DNA of 64,000 nucleotides from Bifidobacterium simiarum (GCF_002802905.1 NZ_PEBK01000001.1:1-64000), one strand, 5' to 3'. Counted from the first letter of the stretch, positions 15,818 to 25,321 are shown. Program-made: numbers and translations. The notes: a model not told the origin generated them from the letters alone.

Positions 15818-16026
15818 GATTTCACGATAGGCCGAGCGGCGCCACGCTTCAACCACAAGATTATCCACTGATCTGATCAGGCGGAAAGCCGTACGGTCTG
15901 TCGGGACGGGAGGCCGGACGATCTGTCCACGCAGAAGACCATTTCCCCGGTCAAGGCACGGCGTGCGGTAGGTTGGAAGACAGACCGTATCGGATATTCA
16001 GATAACAAAGACAGTAAGGAGCGGAT

Positions 16027-16791
16027 ATGGCGAACGAGACAGGACGGATCAGGGTATCGGTGGTCGGTGCCAAAGGACGCATGGGCGCCAACGTCGTGAA
16101 AGCCGTAACCGACGCGGCCGACACCGAACTCGCGTTGACGCTGGACGCCGGCAACGACCTGACCGAGATCAGCCCCGACAACACCGACGTCGTCGTGGAA
16201 TTCACCGTACCGAGCGTCTCCCTCAGCAACGTACTGACCCTGATCTCCCAAGGCGTCGACGTGGTCGTCGGCACCACCGGCTGGACCGACGACAAACTCG
16301 ACCAGGTACGCGCCGCTCTCGCCAACGCCCCGCGCGCCGACCAAGCCGTCTTCATCGCCCCGAACTTCGCGATCTCCGCCGTCCTAGCCGACTACTTCGC
16401 CGGACTCGCCGCCAAATACTTCGAATCCGCCGAAGTCGTCGAACTGCACCACCCGAACAAAGTCGACGCCCCCAGCGGCACTGCCATCCACACCGCCCAC
16501 ACCATCGCCGACGCCCGTCGTGCCGCCGGCCTCGGCCCCGTCCCCGACGCCACCGAAACCGACGGCGGCTCCCGCGGCCAGGTCGTCGACGGCATCCACG
16601 TCCACGCCGTCCGCCTCCGCGGCCTCAACGCCCACGAAGAAGTCCTCCTCGGCAACCCCGGCGAACAGCTCTCCATCCGCTCCGACTGCTTCGACCGCGG
16701 ATCCTTCATGCCCGGCGTGCTGCTCGCCGTCCGCAAGGTCAGCGGGCATGCGGGGCTTACTATCGGCCTCGACACCTTCCTCGATTTGTAG
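16027..16791 (+). CDS. dapB: 4-hydroxy-tetrahydrodipicolinate reductase
   Basis: Second step of the diaminopimelate/lysine pathway, NAD(P)H-dependent. 254 residues. N-terminal nucleotide loop VVGAKGRMGANV; VVGTTGW; IAPNFAISAVL; the catalytic/substrate segment VELHHPNKVDAPSGTA. AAGGAG lies 5 nt before the ATG. The pathway gene before it, dapA, is downstream at 17719, separated by 0.9 kb of repeats, so the two are probably transcribed separately or through the repeats. The stop codon lies inside the first copy of repeat element D. Confidence 0.95.
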   Translation: MANETGRIRVSVVGAKGRMGANVVKAVTDAADTELALTLDAGNDLTEISPDNTDVVVEFTVPSVSLSNVLTLISQGVDVVVGTTGWTDDKLDQVRAALANAPRADQAVFIAPNFAISAVLADYFAGLAAKYFESAEVVELHHPNKVDAPSGTAIHTAHTIADARRAAGLGPVPDATETDGGSRGQVVDGIHVHAVRLRGLNAHEEVLLGNPGEQLSIRSDCFDRGSFMPGVLLAVRKVSGHAGLTIGLDTFLDL

Positions 16792-17115
16792 TCGGAGCAT
16801 AACGGAGCGTCGTCTGCGTTGCGGCAGACTCGACGTATGAGATACGCCTTCGCCTGCCGCGCCTTGACGCCGCACGCGTTATGCTCCGACTACCTATGAC
16901 CGTGGGGTTATGGGGAGCGTCGTCTGCGTTGCGGCAGACTCGACGTATGGAATACGCCTTCGCCTGCCGCGCCTTGACGCCGCACGCGTTATGCTCCGAC
17001 TACCTACGACCGTAGGGTTTATGGGGAGCGTCGTCTGCGTTGCAGGGAACTCGACGTATTGGAATACGCCTTCGTTCCCTGCGCCTTGACGCCGCACGCG
17101 TTATGCTCCGACTAC
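16788..17115. repeat. Element D array: three tandem ~105-bp structured repeats after dapB
   Basis: Copy 1 (16788-16893) opens with GTAGTCGGAGCATAACG and closes with the exact complement; copies 2 (to 17003) and 3 (to 17115) share the closing arm. Each has an inner hairpin CGTAT..ATACG capped on a variable stem: GGCAG/CTGCC in copies 1 and 2, GGGAA/TTCCC in copy 3, an exact compensatory change. The first bases overlap the dapB stop. A fourth copy follows gmk at 48201. Confidence 0.8.
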
Positions 17116-17152
17116 GGATGAGGTTGGGGATTTGGACACCCTGTGATTTTGG

Positions 17153-17360
17153 CCACCCTCAGTCCGGCATGGCCGGACAGCTCCCGCCGGCGGGAGCAAG
17201 GTCGTGAACGCAAGGTCTTGTCTTGGCCTCCGCGGGACGAACAGTCCGGTGGACTGTTCGTAGCAGTACGCCCCTACGGGCGTACGTCGTACAAGATGTC
17301 GGGGCAAATCCTTCGCTCCCGCCGGCGGGAGCTGTCATGCGGAGCATGACTGAGGGTGGT
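17153..17360. repeat. Element A, copy 1 (nested-hairpin intergenic element)
   Basis: Terminal inverted repeat CCACCCTCAGTC / GACTGAGGGTGG; next to it the stems GTCCGG/CCGGAC and GCTCCCGCCGGCGGGAGC (the latter also near the other end). The core 17235-17303 has the hairpins GAACAGTCC/GGACTGTTC and GTACGCCC/GGGCGTAC with the linker TTCGTAGCAGT and tail GTCGTACAAGATGTCG. Confidence 0.75.
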
Positions 17361-17430
17361 CGAACCCCTACCCGCTGAAGCGTCCCGCCATATGAGCCCA
17401 AGGAGTGCTGGGCCCAACATGCGGGCCCAA

Positions 17431-17546
17431 GGATGAGGCATGCGCCGCTCAAGCGTAGGCAACGGAGGCGTCTGCTAGGCTTGCCGTGCAGACGCCGGAG
17501 TGAGGCCGAACGGCCCTGAGTGTCTTGAGCGGCGCATGCCTCATCC
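17431..17546. repeat. Element E, copy 1: 23-bp inverted repeat around a conserved core
   Basis: 17431-17453 (starting GGATGAGGCATGC) is the exact reverse complement of 17524-17546. The 70-bp centre read on the minus strand contains ACACTCAGGGCCGTTCGGCC and GCCTACGC, a diverged form of the cores at 25256 and 25594. It lies in the dapA upstream region. Confidence 0.7.
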
Positions 17547-17718
17547 TCCTCAGACCGTGAAGCAGCCATGCCGTCGACGTCAAGACCCGCAATGGCAATA
17601 CCTCATCCGCCTCCGGTCGCGAAGCATGCGTGTCTCCATCCATCCGCCGTGTTCGCCATTCGGAAGGAATCGGCGGACCGTCTTCCGCTCGTCTGCGGCG
17701 GTAGCTAAGTTGAACACT

Positions 17719-18624
17719 ATGAGTGACGGTGAAATGCATCTTCTTGATCCTGCCCCGTTCGGGCGTATCCTTCCCGCTATGGTCACCCCGATGACCGCCG
17801 ACGGCCACGTGGATTACGAGGCCGCGCAGACGCTGGCCAAGCATCTGGTGGCCGACGGTGCGGACGGACTGGTCGTCAACGGCACCACGGGCGAATCCCC
17901 GGTGACCCACATGGACGAGAAGGTGGCGCTGGTCAAGGCTGTCAAGGAGGCCGTGGACGTGCCGGTGATCTCCGGCGCCGGCTCCAACGACACCGCCCAC
18001 ACCGTGCGCATGGTCGAGCAGACCCAGGAGGCGGGCGCCGACGCGGTGCTCGTCGTCATGCCGTACTATTCCCGTCCGAGCCAGGAAGGCATCGTCGGCC
18101 ACTACAAGGCCGTGAACGAAGTGGCCGAGAAGCCGATCATCGTCTACGATGTGCCGGGCCGTACCGGACTGAAGGTGAAGATCGAAACTTATGATCGTCT
18201 CGCCGAGCTCGATCACGTCAAGGCCGTCAAGGACGCCACCGGCGATCTCGCCGCGGCCGTCGAAAAGCAGCAGCGCACCGGTCTCGCCTGGTACTCCGGC
18301 GACGACGGCCTGTTCCTGCCGTTCCTCTCCATCGGCGCCGTGGGCATCATCTCGGTGATCGCCCATGTGGCCAGCTCCCCGATGCGTCAGCTGGTCGAGG
18401 CGTTCAACACCGGCGACATCGCCACCGCCCGCCGTCTCGCCAACCAGCTCGCGCCGCTGGTGCACTCCCTCAATGGCGACGGCTATCAGGCCGTAATGGC
18501 CAAGGCCGCCTGCAAGGTCAAGGGCTACATTCCCGACACCACGATGCGTCTGCCCAACATCGGGCCGAACGCCGAGCAGCTCGCCAAGGCCGAAGCCGGC
18601 ATGCGCGCCGCGGGACTGCTCTGA
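17719..18624 (+). CDS. dapA: 4-hydroxy-tetrahydrodipicolinate synthase
   Basis: Condenses pyruvate with aspartate semialdehyde, the first committed step to diaminopimelate and lysine. 301 residues from the ATG at 17719. Class I aldolase motifs: GTTGESPVTHMDEK, MPYYSRPSQEGIVGHY with the relay Tyr, PIIVYDVPGRTG, and the Schiff-base Lys in HVKAVKDATGDL. Longer in-frame starts run into repeat sequence. There is no Shine-Dalgarno motif; TAAGTT ends 8 nt before the ATG and could be the -10 of a leaderless or near-leaderless mRNA (inference). RNase J follows after 99 nt, an association common in actinobacteria. Confidence 0.94.
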   Translation: MSDGEMHLLDPAPFGRILPAMVTPMTADGHVDYEAAQTLAKHLVADGADGLVVNGTTGESPVTHMDEKVALVKAVKEAVDVPVISGAGSNDTAHTVRMVEQTQEAGADAVLVVMPYYSRPSQEGIVGHYKAVNEVAEKPIIVYDVPGRTGLKVKIETYDRLAELDHVKAVKDATGDLAAAVEKQQRTGLAWYSGDDGLFLPFLSIGAVGIISVIAHVASSPMRQLVEAFNTGDIATARRLANQLAPLVHSLNGDGYQAVMAKAACKVKGYIPDTTMRLPNIGPNAEQLAKAEAGMRAAGLL

Positions 18625-18723
18625 CGGGATCCTCCGACCGGGAACCCCGCGAACGCCGGGAGCTCCCGAACCATCGTCGCCTCCGCAAAGGCGGGGGCAC
18701 AGAAATAAGAAACAACGAAAAGA

Positions 18724-20526
18724 ATGGCTACTGAAAAGAAGAACAACAGCAAACGCAATACACGAAACTCCCGCGGCGGCCGTCGAGGCGGCCAGCGCCG
18801 CAACCCCAACGCCGCCCAGAACACCAGCACCGAGAAGCGTCTCGTAACGCCTCCGAAGTACCGCAAGGGCTCGATGCGCATCACCCCGCTGGGCGGTCTC
18901 GGCGAGATCGGCCGCAACATGAACGTGATCGAATACAACGGTCACCTGCTGCTCATCGACTGCGGCGTGCTCTTCCCCGAGGAGGAGCAGCCGGGCGTCG
19001 ACCTGATCCTGCCTGACTTCAACTACATCAAGGACCGTCTCGACAAGGTCGAGGCGCTGGTGCTCACCCACGGCCACGAGGACCACATCGGCGGCGTGCC
19101 GTACCTGCTCAAGCTGCGTCCGGACATCCCGCTCATCGGCTCCAAACTCACGCTCGGTTTCGTGGACGCCAAGTGCAAGGAACACCACATCAACCCCACC
19201 AAGGTGCAGGTCGAAGGCCGTGACAAGCTCAAGGTCGGCCCGTTCAACCTCGAGTTCGTCACCGTCACCCACTCGATCCCCGACGCCCTCGCCGTGTTCG
19301 TGCAGACCCCGGCCGGCAGCCTGATCGACACCGGCGACATCAAGCTCGACCAGCTGCCGCTCGACCACAAGATCACCGATCTCGTCGAATTCGGCAAGCT
19401 CGGCGAGCGCGGCGTGGACCTGCTGATGATGGACTCCACCAACGCCGAGGTGCCCGGCTTCGTCAAGCCCGAAACCTCGATCGGCCCGGCGCTCGACCGC
19501 GTGTTCGCCGAAGCCAGCCGCAAGATCATCGTCGCCAGCTTCTCCAGCCACGTGCACCGCGTGCAGCAGGTCGTGGACGCCGCCCACAAGTATGGCCGCA
19601 AGGTCGTGTTCGTCGGCCGTTCCATGGTGCGCAACATGGGCATCGCCTCCGATCTGGGATACCTCCACATTCCGGAGGACACCGTGATCGACATGAAGCA
19701 GGCCGACGACGTGCAGGACGACAAGCTCGTGTTCATGTGCACCGGCTCCCAGGGCGAGCCGATGGCCGCGCTCGGCCGCATCGCCGACGGCAACCACCCG
19801 TACATCAAGATCAACGAGTTCGACACCGTGATCCTCGCCAGCTCCCTGATCCCGGGCAACGAGCACGGCGTATACAAGGTGATCAACAAGCTCGTGCAGC
19901 TCGGCGCCCGCGTGGTCAACCGCGACAACGCGGCCGTGCACGTCTCCGGACACTGCAACGAGGGCGAGCTGCTGTACATGTACAACATCGTCAAGCCCAA
20001 GTGCGCCATGCCGATCCACGGCGAGAACCGTCACCTCGTGGCCAACGGCCTGCTGGCCGTGAAGACCGGCGTGGACCCGCAGAACGTGGTGCTAGCCGAA
20101 GACGGCGACGTGGTCGACCTCTACCACGGTCAGGCCGCGATCGTCGGTTCCGTGCCCTGCAACTACGTGTACGTGGACGGCGACTCGGTCGGCGAGCTGA
20201 CCGACGAGGAGCTCGAGAAGCGCCGCATCCTCGGCACCGAGGGCTTCGTCTCCAGCTTCGTCGTGGTCGACACCGAAACCTCCGAAGTCGTTTCCGGACC
20301 GAAGATCTACCTCAACGCGGTGGCCGAGGACGAAAGCGAATTCGAGCAGGTGCACTCGCAGATCGTGGAGAACCTCGAGGACGCCATGATCCGCGGCACC
20401 AAGAACACCCACCAGCTGCAGCAGATCATGCGCCGCACGCTGGGCAGCTGGGTGTCCCGCAAGCTGCACCGCCGTCCGATGATCGTGCCCGTCGTGGCCG
20501 ACATCGCCCAGGACGTCGAAAACTGA
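18724..20526 (+). CDS. rnj: Ribonuclease J
   Basis: Metallo-beta-lactamase/beta-CASP ribonuclease with 5'-3' exo- and endonuclease activity in mRNA turnover and rRNA maturation. 600 residues. A basic N-terminal tail of about 45 residues (NSRGGRRGGQRRNPN) precedes the core, as in actinobacterial RNase J. Metal motifs: LTHGHEDHIGG (HxHxDH), VTHSIPDA, LIDTGDIKLD. Beta-CASP motifs: ASFSSHVHRVQQ, CTGSQGEP and PIHGENRHL. The start has only a weak purine-rich upstream sequence. It follows dapA and ends at element A copy 2, which may serve as terminator. Confidence 0.95.
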   Translation: MATEKKNNSKRNTRNSRGGRRGGQRRNPNAAQNTSTEKRLVTPPKYRKGSMRITPLGGLGEIGRNMNVIEYNGHLLLIDCGVLFPEEEQPGVDLILPDFNYIKDRLDKVEALVLTHGHEDHIGGVPYLLKLRPDIPLIGSKLTLGFVDAKCKEHHINPTKVQVEGRDKLKVGPFNLEFVTVTHSIPDALAVFVQTPAGSLIDTGDIKLDQLPLDHKITDLVEFGKLGERGVDLLMMDSTNAEVPGFVKPETSIGPALDRVFAEASRKIIVASFSSHVHRVQQVVDAAHKYGRKVVFVGRSMVRNMGIASDLGYLHIPEDTVIDMKQADDVQDDKLVFMCTGSQGEPMAALGRIADGNHPYIKINEFDTVILASSLIPGNEHGVYKVINKLVQLGARVVNRDNAAVHVSGHCNEGELLYMYNIVKPKCAMPIHGENRHLVANGLLAVKTGVDPQNVVLAEDGDVVDLYHGQAAIVGSVPCNYVYVDGDSVGELTDEELEKRRILGTEGFVSSFVVVDTETSEVVSGPKIYLNAVAEDESEFEQVHSQIVENLEDAMIRGTKNTHQLQQIMRRTLGSWVSRKLHRRPMIVPVVADIAQDVEN

Positions 20527-20554
20527 TCCAGTACATCCGTGACTCAGTAATTTA

Positions 20555-20670
20555 GGCCCCCGCTGGCGGGGGCTGGCACGGCGAATGCCGTGACTGGGGG
20601 TGGTCGAATCCCTAGGAAGTCCGACCACCCCCAGTCTGCCTGATGGCAGACAGCACCCGCCGGCGGGGGC
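20555..20670. repeat. Element A, copy 2 (no inner module)
   Basis: A long near-palindrome: GCCCCCGCTGGCGGGGGC, then GGGGGTGGTCGAA, centre TCCCTAGG, then CCACCCCCAGTC and CACCCGCCGGCGGGGG. It lies between rnj and pepN and ends about 20 bp before the pepN upstream region. Confidence 0.65.
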
Positions 20671-20709
20671 GATATCATACCGCACACCAAAACAGAGGGG
20701 GAGTACATC

Positions 20710-23358
20710 ATGCCGGGAGCCAATCTTACGAGGACGGAGGCCGAGGAGCGGTCCGCGATCGTCTCCGACGCCGCCTATACGATCGATCTCGATCTGACCC
20801 GGGGGGCGAAGACCTTCGGATCCGTTACCGAGATCACCTTCGACGCCGAGGCGGGATCCTCGACGTTCCTTGATCTCATCGCCGATACCGTGTCGTCCGT
20901 CACGCTCAACGGGCGCGAACTGCCCGCCGACGTGGTGGCCGACTCCCGCATCGCCCTTGACGATCTGGCCGATCACAACACCGTGACCGTGAAGGCCGAC
21001 TGCCTGTACTCCACCACCGGAGAGGGTCTGCACCGCAGCGTCGACCCCTCCGACGGCAACGTGTACCTCTACACCCAGTTCGAGGTGCCGGACGCCCGCC
21101 GCGTGTTCGCCGTGTTCGACCAGCCCGACATCAAGGCCACCTTCGACTTCCGCGTCACCGCGCCGCAGTCATGGGACGTGATCTCCAACGGCGTGGTCGA
21201 GTCCGTGGAACACGTCGACCGACTCACCGACGCCGGCACGCTGGGCGACCACGAACCCGAAACCGCCAAGCGCTGGACCTTCGCCACCACCCCGCGCATG
21301 AGCTCCTACCTCACCGCGCTCGTCGCCGGTCCCTACGCCAGCTGGCACACCGAATACGCCAACGAGGACGGCCGCACCGTGCCGATGGGCATCTACTGCC
21401 GTCAGGCCCTCAAGGACGCCATGGCCAAGGACGTCGACTACCTGTTCGACATCACCAAGAAGGGCTTCGCCTTCTACAACGCGCAGTGGGACGTGCCCTA
21501 CCCGTACAGCAAGTACGACCAGCTGTTCGTGCCCGAATACAATGCCGGCGCCATGGAGAACATCGGCACCGTGACGATCCGCGACTCCTACGTGTTCGAA
21601 TCCAAAGTGACTGACGCGCTCGCCAACCGCCGCGTGGAAACCGTGTTGCACGAGCTCGCCCACATGTGGTTCGGCGACCTCGTGACCATGAAGTGGTGGA
21701 ACGACCTGTGGCTCAACGAGTCGTTCGCCGAGTTCATGTCCACGCTCGCCACCGCCGAAGCCACCGACTGGTCGAACGACTGGGCCACGTTCTGCGCCGG
21801 CGAGAAAAGCTGGGCCCTGCGTCAGGACCAGCTGCCCACCACGCACCCGATCGTCGCGCCGATTAACGACCTCAACGACACCTACGTGAACTTCGACGGC
21901 ATCACCTACGCCAAGGGCGCCTCCGTGCTGAAGCAGCTCGTGTTCTACGTGGGCCGCGAACAGTTCTTCCAGGGCATCCACAACTACCTCACCTCCCACG
22001 CGTACGGCAACGCCACGCTCGCCGACCTGCTCGGCGAACTGGAGAAGACCAGCGGCCGCGACCTCAAGGCGTGGAGCCGACAGTGGCTCGAATCCGCCGG
22101 CATCAACACCATCGCCACCGAGCTCGACACCGCCGCCTCCGGGGATGACGGCGACGGCACTGACGCCACTGACGACACCATCGAACGCCTCGCCCTGCGC
22201 CAGAGCGCCCCGGCCGAGCATGACGTGCTGCGCGTGCACCGCCTCGCCGTCGGCTTCTACGACCTCGACGATGCCGGCAAGGTCGTGCGCACCAAGCGCT
22301 TCGAACTCGACGTCGACGGCGAACTCACCGAAATCGCCGAAGCCAAGGGCCTCAAGCGTCCCGCGTTCATCATGGTGAACGACGACGACCTGACCTACAC
22401 CAAGCTGCGCCTCGACGCCGCCTCGCTCGACTTCGCGCTGAACCACCTGCCCGACTTCACCGACGCGCTCACCCGCGCCACGGTGTGGCTGAGCCTGTGG
22501 GACATGACCCGCGACGGCGAACTGCCCGCCAAGGACTTCATCGACGTGAGCCTCAGGGCCCTCGCCACCGAAACCGAATCCACCACGTTCCGCTACGCCC
22601 TCGCCCAGATGAGCACCACCGCGCACCACTACGTGGCCGCCGCGCACCGCGCCGACGTGCTCAAGCAGGTCTCCGAAGGCCTGTGGACGCTCGCGAACGA
22701 GGCCGCGGCCGGCTCCGACAACCAGTTCCAGCTGCTCAAGGCCTACCTCGGCTACGGTCACGACGCCGACTTCGAAGCCCACGTGCGCGGTCTGCTCGAC
22801 GGCTCCATCGCCCTGCCGGGACTGGCGATCGACAACAACCTGCGCTGGTCGCTCGTCCACGCGCTCGCCGATCAGGGGCTGATCGACGCCGAAGGCATCA
22901 ACGCCGAGCTCGCCCGCCGCGACACCACCGAGAACCGTGAGTTCGCGTTCGGCGCCAAGGCCGCGATCAACACCGTCGACGCCAAGCGCTGGGCGTGGGA
23001 TCAGGCCCTGCACAACGACGAGCTGACCAACTCGCAGCTGGAGGCCGTGGCCTACGCGTTCTCCGGCACCGACAGCCGCGAGCTCGCCGACCCGTACGTG
23101 GCCGAATACTTCACGGCCGTGGACTGGGTGTGGAAGCACAAGACCTACCACATGGCGGAAACGCTGCTCAACGGCCTGTACCCGGGCTACGCCGACCCGG
23201 CCGCGCTGGTGAAGGCCGGCGACGAGTGGCTGGCCGCGCACGAGGACGCCGACCGGGCGCTCAAGCGTCTGGTCGTGGAGAACCTCGCCGGTTCCCGCCG
23301 TACCCTCGCCGTGCTGAACTACAACGAGTCGCTGGCGTCGGCCGAGCAGGGCCGCTGA
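20710..23358 (+). CDS. pepN: Aminopeptidase N (M1 family zinc metallopeptidase)
   Basis: Removes N-terminal residues from peptides in the cytoplasm, feeding amino-acid recycling. 882 residues. Exopeptidase motif GAMEN in YNAGAMENIGTV; zinc site His314-Glu315-x-x-His318 (HELAHMWFGD) with Glu337 in WLNESFAEF; then the C-terminal ERAP1-like helical domain. GGGGGAG lies 7 nt before the ATG. Length and domain order match actinobacterial PepN. There is a Gly/Asp-rich insert at about residues 475-490 between the catalytic and C-terminal domains. Possibly linked in expression to the regulator gene 53 nt downstream. Confidence 0.95.
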   Translation: MPGANLTRTEAEERSAIVSDAAYTIDLDLTRGAKTFGSVTEITFDAEAGSSTFLDLIADTVSSVTLNGRELPADVVADSRIALDDLADHNTVTVKADCLYSTTGEGLHRSVDPSDGNVYLYTQFEVPDARRVFAVFDQPDIKATFDFRVTAPQSWDVISNGVVESVEHVDRLTDAGTLGDHEPETAKRWTFATTPRMSSYLTALVAGPYASWHTEYANEDGRTVPMGIYCRQALKDAMAKDVDYLFDITKKGFAFYNAQWDVPYPYSKYDQLFVPEYNAGAMENIGTVTIRDSYVFESKVTDALANRRVETVLHELAHMWFGDLVTMKWWNDLWLNESFAEFMSTLATAEATDWSNDWATFCAGEKSWALRQDQLPTTHPIVAPINDLNDTYVNFDGITYAKGASVLKQLVFYVGREQFFQGIHNYLTSHAYGNATLADLLGELEKTSGRDLKAWSRQWLESAGINTIATELDTAASGDDGDGTDATDDTIERLALRQSAPAEHDVLRVHRLAVGFYDLDDAGKVVRTKRFELDVDGELTEIAEAKGLKRPAFIMVNDDDLTYTKLRLDAASLDFALNHLPDFTDALTRATVWLSLWDMTRDGELPAKDFIDVSLRALATETESTTFRYALAQMSTTAHHYVAAAHRADVLKQVSEGLWTLANEAAAGSDNQFQLLKAYLGYGHDADFEAHVRGLLDGSIALPGLAIDNNLRWSLVHALADQGLIDAEGINAELARRDTTENREFAFGAKAAINTVDAKRWAWDQALHNDELTNSQLEAVAYAFSGTDSRELADPYVAEYFTAVDWVWKHKTYHMAETLLNGLYPGYADPAALVKAGDEWLAAHEDADRALKRLVVENLAGSRRTLAVLNYNESLASAEQGR

Positions 23359-23411
23359 CCCGCATACGACGTACACGACGATGATCCGTACACGACGATG
23401 ATCCGCATACG

Positions 23412-25079
23412 ATGAGCACCACCTTCACCCGCAACGACGACCCCGCCGAAGGCATCACGCTGGAGCAGCTGCTGGCCGATCCGGCGCTCAAGCTGCGTCT
23501 GGTATGCCCGGGAGCCGAAGGCGCGCTGAAACGCCGCATCTCCTGGGTCCACCCGGCGGAGATCCTCGACATCGCCATGTGGAGCGAACCGGGTGAGGTG
23601 CTGCTCACCACCGGCGCGAACTTCCCCACGGAGGGTATGGACGCCGAAGACGATCACGCCCTGCTGGTCAACGCGCGCAAGGCGGTGGGACTGCCGGCCC
23701 GATTCTCATCGGCGTCGGCGGCCTACCGTCAGTGGTGCGACACCTACGTGGCCCAGCTGGCCCAGGCCGGCGTGGTGGCCATCGGATTCGGCGTGGCGGT
23801 CAAGCACCCGACCACGCCGATGGCCCTGATCGACGCGGCCAACCGGGCCGGTCTGCCTCTCTTCGAGATCCCGCTGGAGATCCCGTTCACCCCGATCTCC
23901 AAAGCGGTCTCCCGGGCCCTGACCGACCGTCATGACGACGTAATGCGCCAGTCGTCGCTGCTGCAGCGTCAGGTGCTCAAGGCGGCGGCCGGCGGCGACT
24001 CCGTCCACGACGTGATCGCGATCACCGCCAAACTGGTCTCCGGATGGGCCGCATACGTGGACGCAAGCGGCACGGTGATCGACATCTCCAACCGCACGTT
24101 CGGCAAGCAGGCGCAGGACTGGGCCATGAAACTGGCCGCCAAGGCCGCGGAGGCACAGTCCAACCCCGGCATGACCACGCTGTTCGGTTCCGAAGCCGGC
24201 CGCGACTACTGCGCCAGCGTGGTACGCGACTCCAACGGCTCGCATGGCCGTCTGGTCGGTATCGTCGTGGCATCGGCCGCGCAGACCGATCAGATCGACA
24301 TGTTGCTGAGATCGGTGACCATGGTCGCCGCCGACGTGATGTCGGTGGTGGTGCCGCAGCTCAAGGTGAGCGAACGGCATATCCGGCGTCTGCGGTCCGC
24401 ATGCATCGGCGCGTTCGCCCAAGGCAACGGCAACGCGATGCTGCCGATGGCCGATGAACTGTGGCCCGACATTCCCCAGCCGCCGCTGCGACTGATCTGC
24501 GTGGACGGCGAGACCCTGGCCGTGGACCGGCTGTACACGGCATTGGACGCCGATCCGCAGTCCGCGGTCGGTGCGCGGCGCATCCTGTTCGGCGAATACG
24601 ATCATCGCCTGTGGCTGGTGGTCGGCGCGGACGCGGCCGAAGCCGCGGAAGGCACGCTGCTGACCATGGAGGACATCGACTTCGGCGCCTGCGACTGCTC
24701 GTCGTGGCAGTCGATGGAATACCGGTTCCCCGAAGCCGTGCAGGACCTGCATCTACGGCGTCTCAACGACTCCGACCGGTCGTTCTCCGACATGTCGGTG
24801 CACGAGCTGATCCGACCCGACCTCGCCGTGGTCTATTCGCGCGAGCTGCTCAGGCCCCTCTACCGGCTGCCGAAGCAGGAGACCGAGGCGCTGCTAGCCA
24901 CCATGCGCGAGCTCTTGGCCACGTCGTTCAACGTCGGTGCCACCGCCAAACGCCTCGACGTGCACCGGCACACCGTGGAGAACCGTCTGAACAAGATCGA
25001 ACGCCTGCTCGGCCTCGACCTCGGCAACGAAGCCTCCCGCGTCCGCCTCTGGATCGCCTGCTCCTTCCTACGGCAGTAG
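23412..25079 (+). CDS. PucR-family transcriptional regulator
   Basis: 555 residues. The N-terminal PucR domain (ITLEQLLADPALKLRLVCPG, then ISWVHPAEILDIAMWSEPGEVLLTTG) occupies about residues 10-160. A middle GAF-like/GGDEF-like region follows. The C-terminal helix-turn-helix of the CdaR/PucR type is LLATSFNVGATAKRLDVHRHTVENRLNKIERLLGL. Family members sense small metabolites such as purines or amino acids; the effector cannot be inferred. There is no ribosome binding site: the 40 bp before the ATG are two copies of CGTACACGACGATGATCCG, so the exact start is open. Position after pepN suggests, weakly, control of peptide or nitrogen use. Confidence 0.82.
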   Translation: MSTTFTRNDDPAEGITLEQLLADPALKLRLVCPGAEGALKRRISWVHPAEILDIAMWSEPGEVLLTTGANFPTEGMDAEDDHALLVNARKAVGLPARFSSASAAYRQWCDTYVAQLAQAGVVAIGFGVAVKHPTTPMALIDAANRAGLPLFEIPLEIPFTPISKAVSRALTDRHDDVMRQSSLLQRQVLKAAAGGDSVHDVIAITAKLVSGWAAYVDASGTVIDISNRTFGKQAQDWAMKLAAKAAEAQSNPGMTTLFGSEAGRDYCASVVRDSNGSHGRLVGIVVASAAQTDQIDMLLRSVTMVAADVMSVVVPQLKVSERHIRRLRSACIGAFAQGNGNAMLPMADELWPDIPQPPLRLICVDGETLAVDRLYTALDADPQSAVGARRILFGEYDHRLWLVVGADAAEAAEGTLLTMEDIDFGACDCSSWQSMEYRFPEAVQDLHLRRLNDSDRSFSDMSVHELIRPDLAVVYSRELLRPLYRLPKQETEALLATMRELLATSFNVGATAKRLDVHRHTVENRLNKIERLLGLDLGNEASRVRLWIACSFLRQ

Positions 25080-25240
25080 GGTGGCCCGCGGGTTGGCGTG
25101 CATGGTGTGGTTGCGTGGGCCGGCTGTTCCCGGGACGGGGCTTCCCCTTGGAGGGAAGCTGGCCGCCGCAGGCGGTCTGATGAGGTATCCGACGAAGCGT
25201 TGGCCGAAAGGGCTTTTCTTCGGGGTGTGGTCGACCGGGC

Positions 25241-25321
25241 GGTGCGGCGTCCGACACACTCAAGGCCGTTCGGCCCCGCGTCCGGCAAGCCGGCCGCTAG
25301 CCTACGGTCGGACACCGCACC
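25241..25321. repeat. Element E, copy 2
   Basis: Arms GGTGCGGCGTCCGAC (25241-25255) and GTCGGACACCGCAC pair fully, allowing one G-U. The core reads ACACTCAAGGCCGTTCGGCC, CCGGCAAGCCGG and GCTAGCCTACG. Confidence 0.75.

Noticed and set aside
16894-17097. Small minus-strand frames in element D
   Set aside because: They repeat the same peptide in each tandem unit (RRIPYVESAATQTTLPI) because the DNA repeats; no gene signals.
20590-20640. tRNA-like TPsiC word (GGTCGAATCCC)
   Set aside because: Part of the palindromic element A with GGTCGAA mirrored; no acceptor, D or anticodon arms.
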